Positions 60,887-64,000 of a stretch of 64,000 bases of DNA are shown piece by piece; positions within the stretch are counted from its first letter, which is position 1; each line of letters opens with the position of its first letter. Origin of the DNA: Rhipicephalus microplus. Taxonomy: Eukaryota > Arthropoda > Arachnida > Ixodida > Ixodidae. The DNA lies in the NCBI RefSeq assembly GCF_043290135.1, contig NC_134710.1, positions 205,126,692 through 205,190,691 on the forward strand. Reading direction: 5' to 3'. The notes under the pieces are model-generated. The model saw only the letters and a program-made list of their open reading frames with translations. It ran no database searches and was not told the origin of the DNA. The position numbers were made by a program, and so were the translations under genes.

Positions 60887-63800
60887 AGCAGGCTGCATGC
60901 GCATGCTGGCGTGCCAGTGGTGGCTTGACCCATAGGAATGCACGAGCACAAAGACCGTTTCATCACTGCTGTGTCTCGTTTTGCTCACTTAGTAAGGGAT
61001 AATATCCCGATTTCACCACCTATCTTATGTCTTAAGTTCGCCTGTGACTAATTTTTCCCACTCTCCCACCACATCCATCATTTTATCGTGAGTGTATGTC
61101 ACAATGTAGTGAGAAAACAAAGCCGGAACTGCATGTTAAGCTGAGATTTGGTTGTGTTGAACCATGTCTAAGCTATTGGCATAAGAGTGAAGAACTTTGC
61201 CAGGGGAGAAGTCAGAGCCCGAACTGACAAGTAAAATTGCATCCGGCTGGCTGCGCTTCAGCCGGTTCTTGTTCTGTGTACTAATGATGCATCCGAAAGC
61301 CAAAATACAAATGATAGTGTGCAAGTGAACGACGTCCCAAGGTATAATCATGTATGCTTTGTGAGTGTACTCCGCGATGGACTGTAATATAATATACAAA
61401 TAGCCATAGCATAAATGTTATCCAGCTCATCCAATACAATACTATCAGGCAGTGGTGACTTGTCACCACGGTGAAACTGCCAGAAGAAATGATGATAATC
61501 GAGAGAATTGAAGGTGAATTCATTATGTGGAGCACTAAAGAGAGTGTTTCCGTGTACAATGAAAAGAGCAAATGTTACTCTAAGCTTAAACGTTATTTTG
61601 CGTTGCATAGCGTTGTGCCGCAGTATCATAAGAAAAGCTGTAAGATGGTCGCTTCAGTCAGAAAACGAAAGCTTTGCCCTTTCTTCATCGAAGTCTGGTG
61701 CGTACCCTTTTTTTCAAGGTTTGTTTAGAGTCCCAATGACCGAAGTATATGAAATGAGGCAAGAGGCTTACTAATATAATTTGAAACTTCAAGATGACAA
61801 CAGATTCAACAGCGTGGTTAATGATGTCCTGCACAGTTCGCCAAGGACGTTATTGTGTGCAGTGAGTTGTGTGTGCTTCCTTGCTTTGTGTTTTTTGCTA
61901 TGCATGCTCCAAAAGAGGACAGAAGAGACAGAGATGGTACCCCAGAAGTCCTCTCAAGAGAACATTTATTTTGATTGCCTCATGTGCGGTTATCCTGATC
62001 ATAGATATCATTCCTACGCTCCTGCACCTACAACCATGACTGTGCCGAGGTCTCTGGCTCGGCGCAGACTGTTAGACACGTCGATAGTTTGCTGTGCTAG
62101 CTTGCTTATTATATTGTAGTTAGAAGAGTGTTTGAAAACCATTATTCATTGAAAGAAAAACGTAGGTTGGTGGTTGCCATGCACTCACACATCCTTCCTT
62201 TCATGCTCGTTATTTCTGCAACGGAAAATGGTGCAAAGGCACTCTTGTTGGGACAGTAACGGCGCACAGGGCCAATGATTTACAACGGGCGTTAAGGTTC
62301 TAAGCACGCGGACTCTGCCACTATGTAAAAACAATCAACGAAATGGCGCATTTTATTATTGGTATGCTGGTTAATCTTGAAATGCTCACATCTCTTTGAA
62401 TAATGCACCCATTTTAAATGTAACAATCCAAATAAGAAATGCAGGGGACGACAACACAAGAAAGAAAAGAAAAATTGTACAGGGTATGTGTCTGGACCCA
62501 CACTTTCAGCGACAGTTGCATAGCAAGGTCTTGCAATTTTCCTCTTAGCAGCATTTTGCATACGCATTTTTTTCACACTCTCCCAACCTTTTAGCTGAAG
62601 CCACAAAAGTGAAAAGTTTTTCTCGGAAGGGTAAAAAACAGAGAACGGTGCTGTTAGTAAGAGAAATGTTAGTGTGTACGAATGCTATCTCGGGGCCCAG
62701 GGGCCACGGCTAATCCACCATCCTGGATTGTGTGTCTTGTTTTGCGCACGTCAAAACACTTTTTCCCACTCTTCAGGTGAGGTGGGAAGGGGGGGGGCAG
62801 TTGTACAAGCTCTTTCAGGGGTGGGGTGTCATCTCATTTTTATAGAGTGTGGACCGACACTGCTCAATGCCTCTTAAAGAACAGCTGTGCACTCGCATGC
62901 CCTAGTGGCACAGAAAACACAGTGGCACATATTGCACCCTCTAACCTAGCCCAATCTTTTTATGGCCCCCTTCTACAACAAACTATCAGTGCTTGTAGAC
63001 ATCTACACGTCGCGCCATTGGTCGTTGGCGGCAAGAAAACGTAGTCGTAACTGAGGGGAAAAAGGGCGCAAACAAATGATGTCCGACGGAAAAAAAAACA
63101 GTTATTAAATTAAACTTTGTCTTCTCTACATCAAAGAATCACTGCAAACATTTTGATAAAACTGCAGTACCACAATACTGAGCGTGTGGCTTTTAAGAAC
63201 TTCCCAGGCTTCTCAGGCGCCTTTTTACGATTCTATTATGGCAGTGAGCCGTTGCCACCGAGAGATGGCGCCACGCACAAATATCCCCAGATCCTGGTCC
63301 TGACAAACAGAGAACAAGTGTTGCACATAAAGGTGTGTGTAGGGGGTGCGAGTATCGGGAGCAGTTACGAAGGTTGAACACTGGTTTTTGTCTACGTCAC
63401 GGGTTGTCATGTGGCAAAGTCGCTACCTCGCAAGGGTGGCACAAAATAGTGCCATTGATATTTTGCCAAGGGGAAACGACAAACTCCATGGTAAGCAAGC
63501 ACTTATACACCGTGCCCGCCTGGAAAGTATACCAGGACTAGTATTTACTCTTTGCACTGCAACCCCCTTTCAAACCATAACTTTCCACCCTTACTGTGCC
63601 ACTCGAATGCTCATACAGAGCAAAGACCTTTGTCACGCTGATATTTCCTTTCAAAATAACCGCTCCTCTTTTTTATCTTTGGTGCGAAGTCTTTCTCCTC
63701 TCCCCTTCCCTCTTTGCGGTTGGCGAAGGGCCCACAAGGCGGTCACAAACACCCTGCTAATGAAGGCACTCGCTACCCTGACAAAATCAAGCCCTCTTGT

Positions 63801-64000
63801 AAAAACATCGGCTCCAACGACATTTCTAGTTCACCAACTTCTCTTCCCTAGAGATGTGTATCATATGTAAGAATTAACACTTGTGCATATATTCATTGCC
63901 AATATAGTTCAAAATTTCCACGGAACGACAGCAAACGACTCCGTTTGTACAAGTGTAATATTAGATTAGTTGGATAGCTGAATAGACAACTATGGTTGGA
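60887..64000. other. Unassigned DNA downstream of the receptor
   Basis: It should contain the receptor 3' untranslated region at its start; I see no clear AATAAA nearby. Open frames (for example 63346-63870, 174 codons) carry no recognisable domain. No SINE head or transposon protein was recognised. Confidence 0.45.

Noticed and set aside
63346..63870. 174-codon frame near the right end
   Set aside because: No recognisable domain and no compositional change from flanks; left as unassigned.

Overview
The window looks like gene-poor nuclear DNA of an arthropod, most likely a hard (ixodid, probably metastriate) tick. The reasons are an interspersed tRNA-derived SINE family of the kind common in tick DNA, abundant non-LTR retrotransposons, many microsatellites, intron-style splice signals, and one chelicerate/insect-type neuropeptide GPCR. 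The taxon is inferred from repeat style and not proven. Nothing suggests a bacterial, CRISPR or viral-genome context.

Layout. 1-14 kb is mostly unassigned AT-rich DNA with a (TATC)29 microsatellite, a ~147-bp satellite-like array, a 62-bp palindrome, an RTE tail and SINE relics. 16.3-21.6 kb is a nearly complete Ty3/gypsy-type LTR retrotransposon on + (170-bp LTRs, gag, protease-RT-RNaseH-integrase) with a pol stop and a pol frameshift. 22.3-24.4 kb is a 5'-truncated CR1-like LINE on -, ending in a foldback cluster. 28-34 kb holds a dispersed-repeat copy, a decayed LINE, SINEs and a microsatellite-carrying MITE-like unit. 35.1-36.2 kb is an RTE-type LINE with a 16-bp target-site duplication, inserted in an older LINE. 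37.5-39.8 kb holds two LINE relics with RNase H. 40.6-48 kb is a LINE on - split by a second Ty3-type element (41.8-47.4 kb) with two identical 128-bp LTRs. 50.9-57.4 kb is a LINE with endonuclease, RT and RNase H on +, itself split by a 1.7-kb inverted-repeat DNA element and by a SINE.

Host genes. One is clear: a 393-residue seven-transmembrane receptor at 59705-60886 (+), closest in motifs to myosuppressin/FMRFamide-type receptors, encoded without introns behind a good 3' splice site. A second candidate is a short signal-peptide exon on - at 50736, directly downstream of a strong splice acceptor. It is weakly supported and needs transcript data.

The most informative signals are: (i) both Ty3-type elements put the same GGAAAACT(A/G)A motif at the gag stop with pol in the -1 frame; (ii) both start their primer-binding sites with TGGTGGAG; (iii) several nested insertions can be undone in silico, with the host LINE reading frame continuing across the target duplication.
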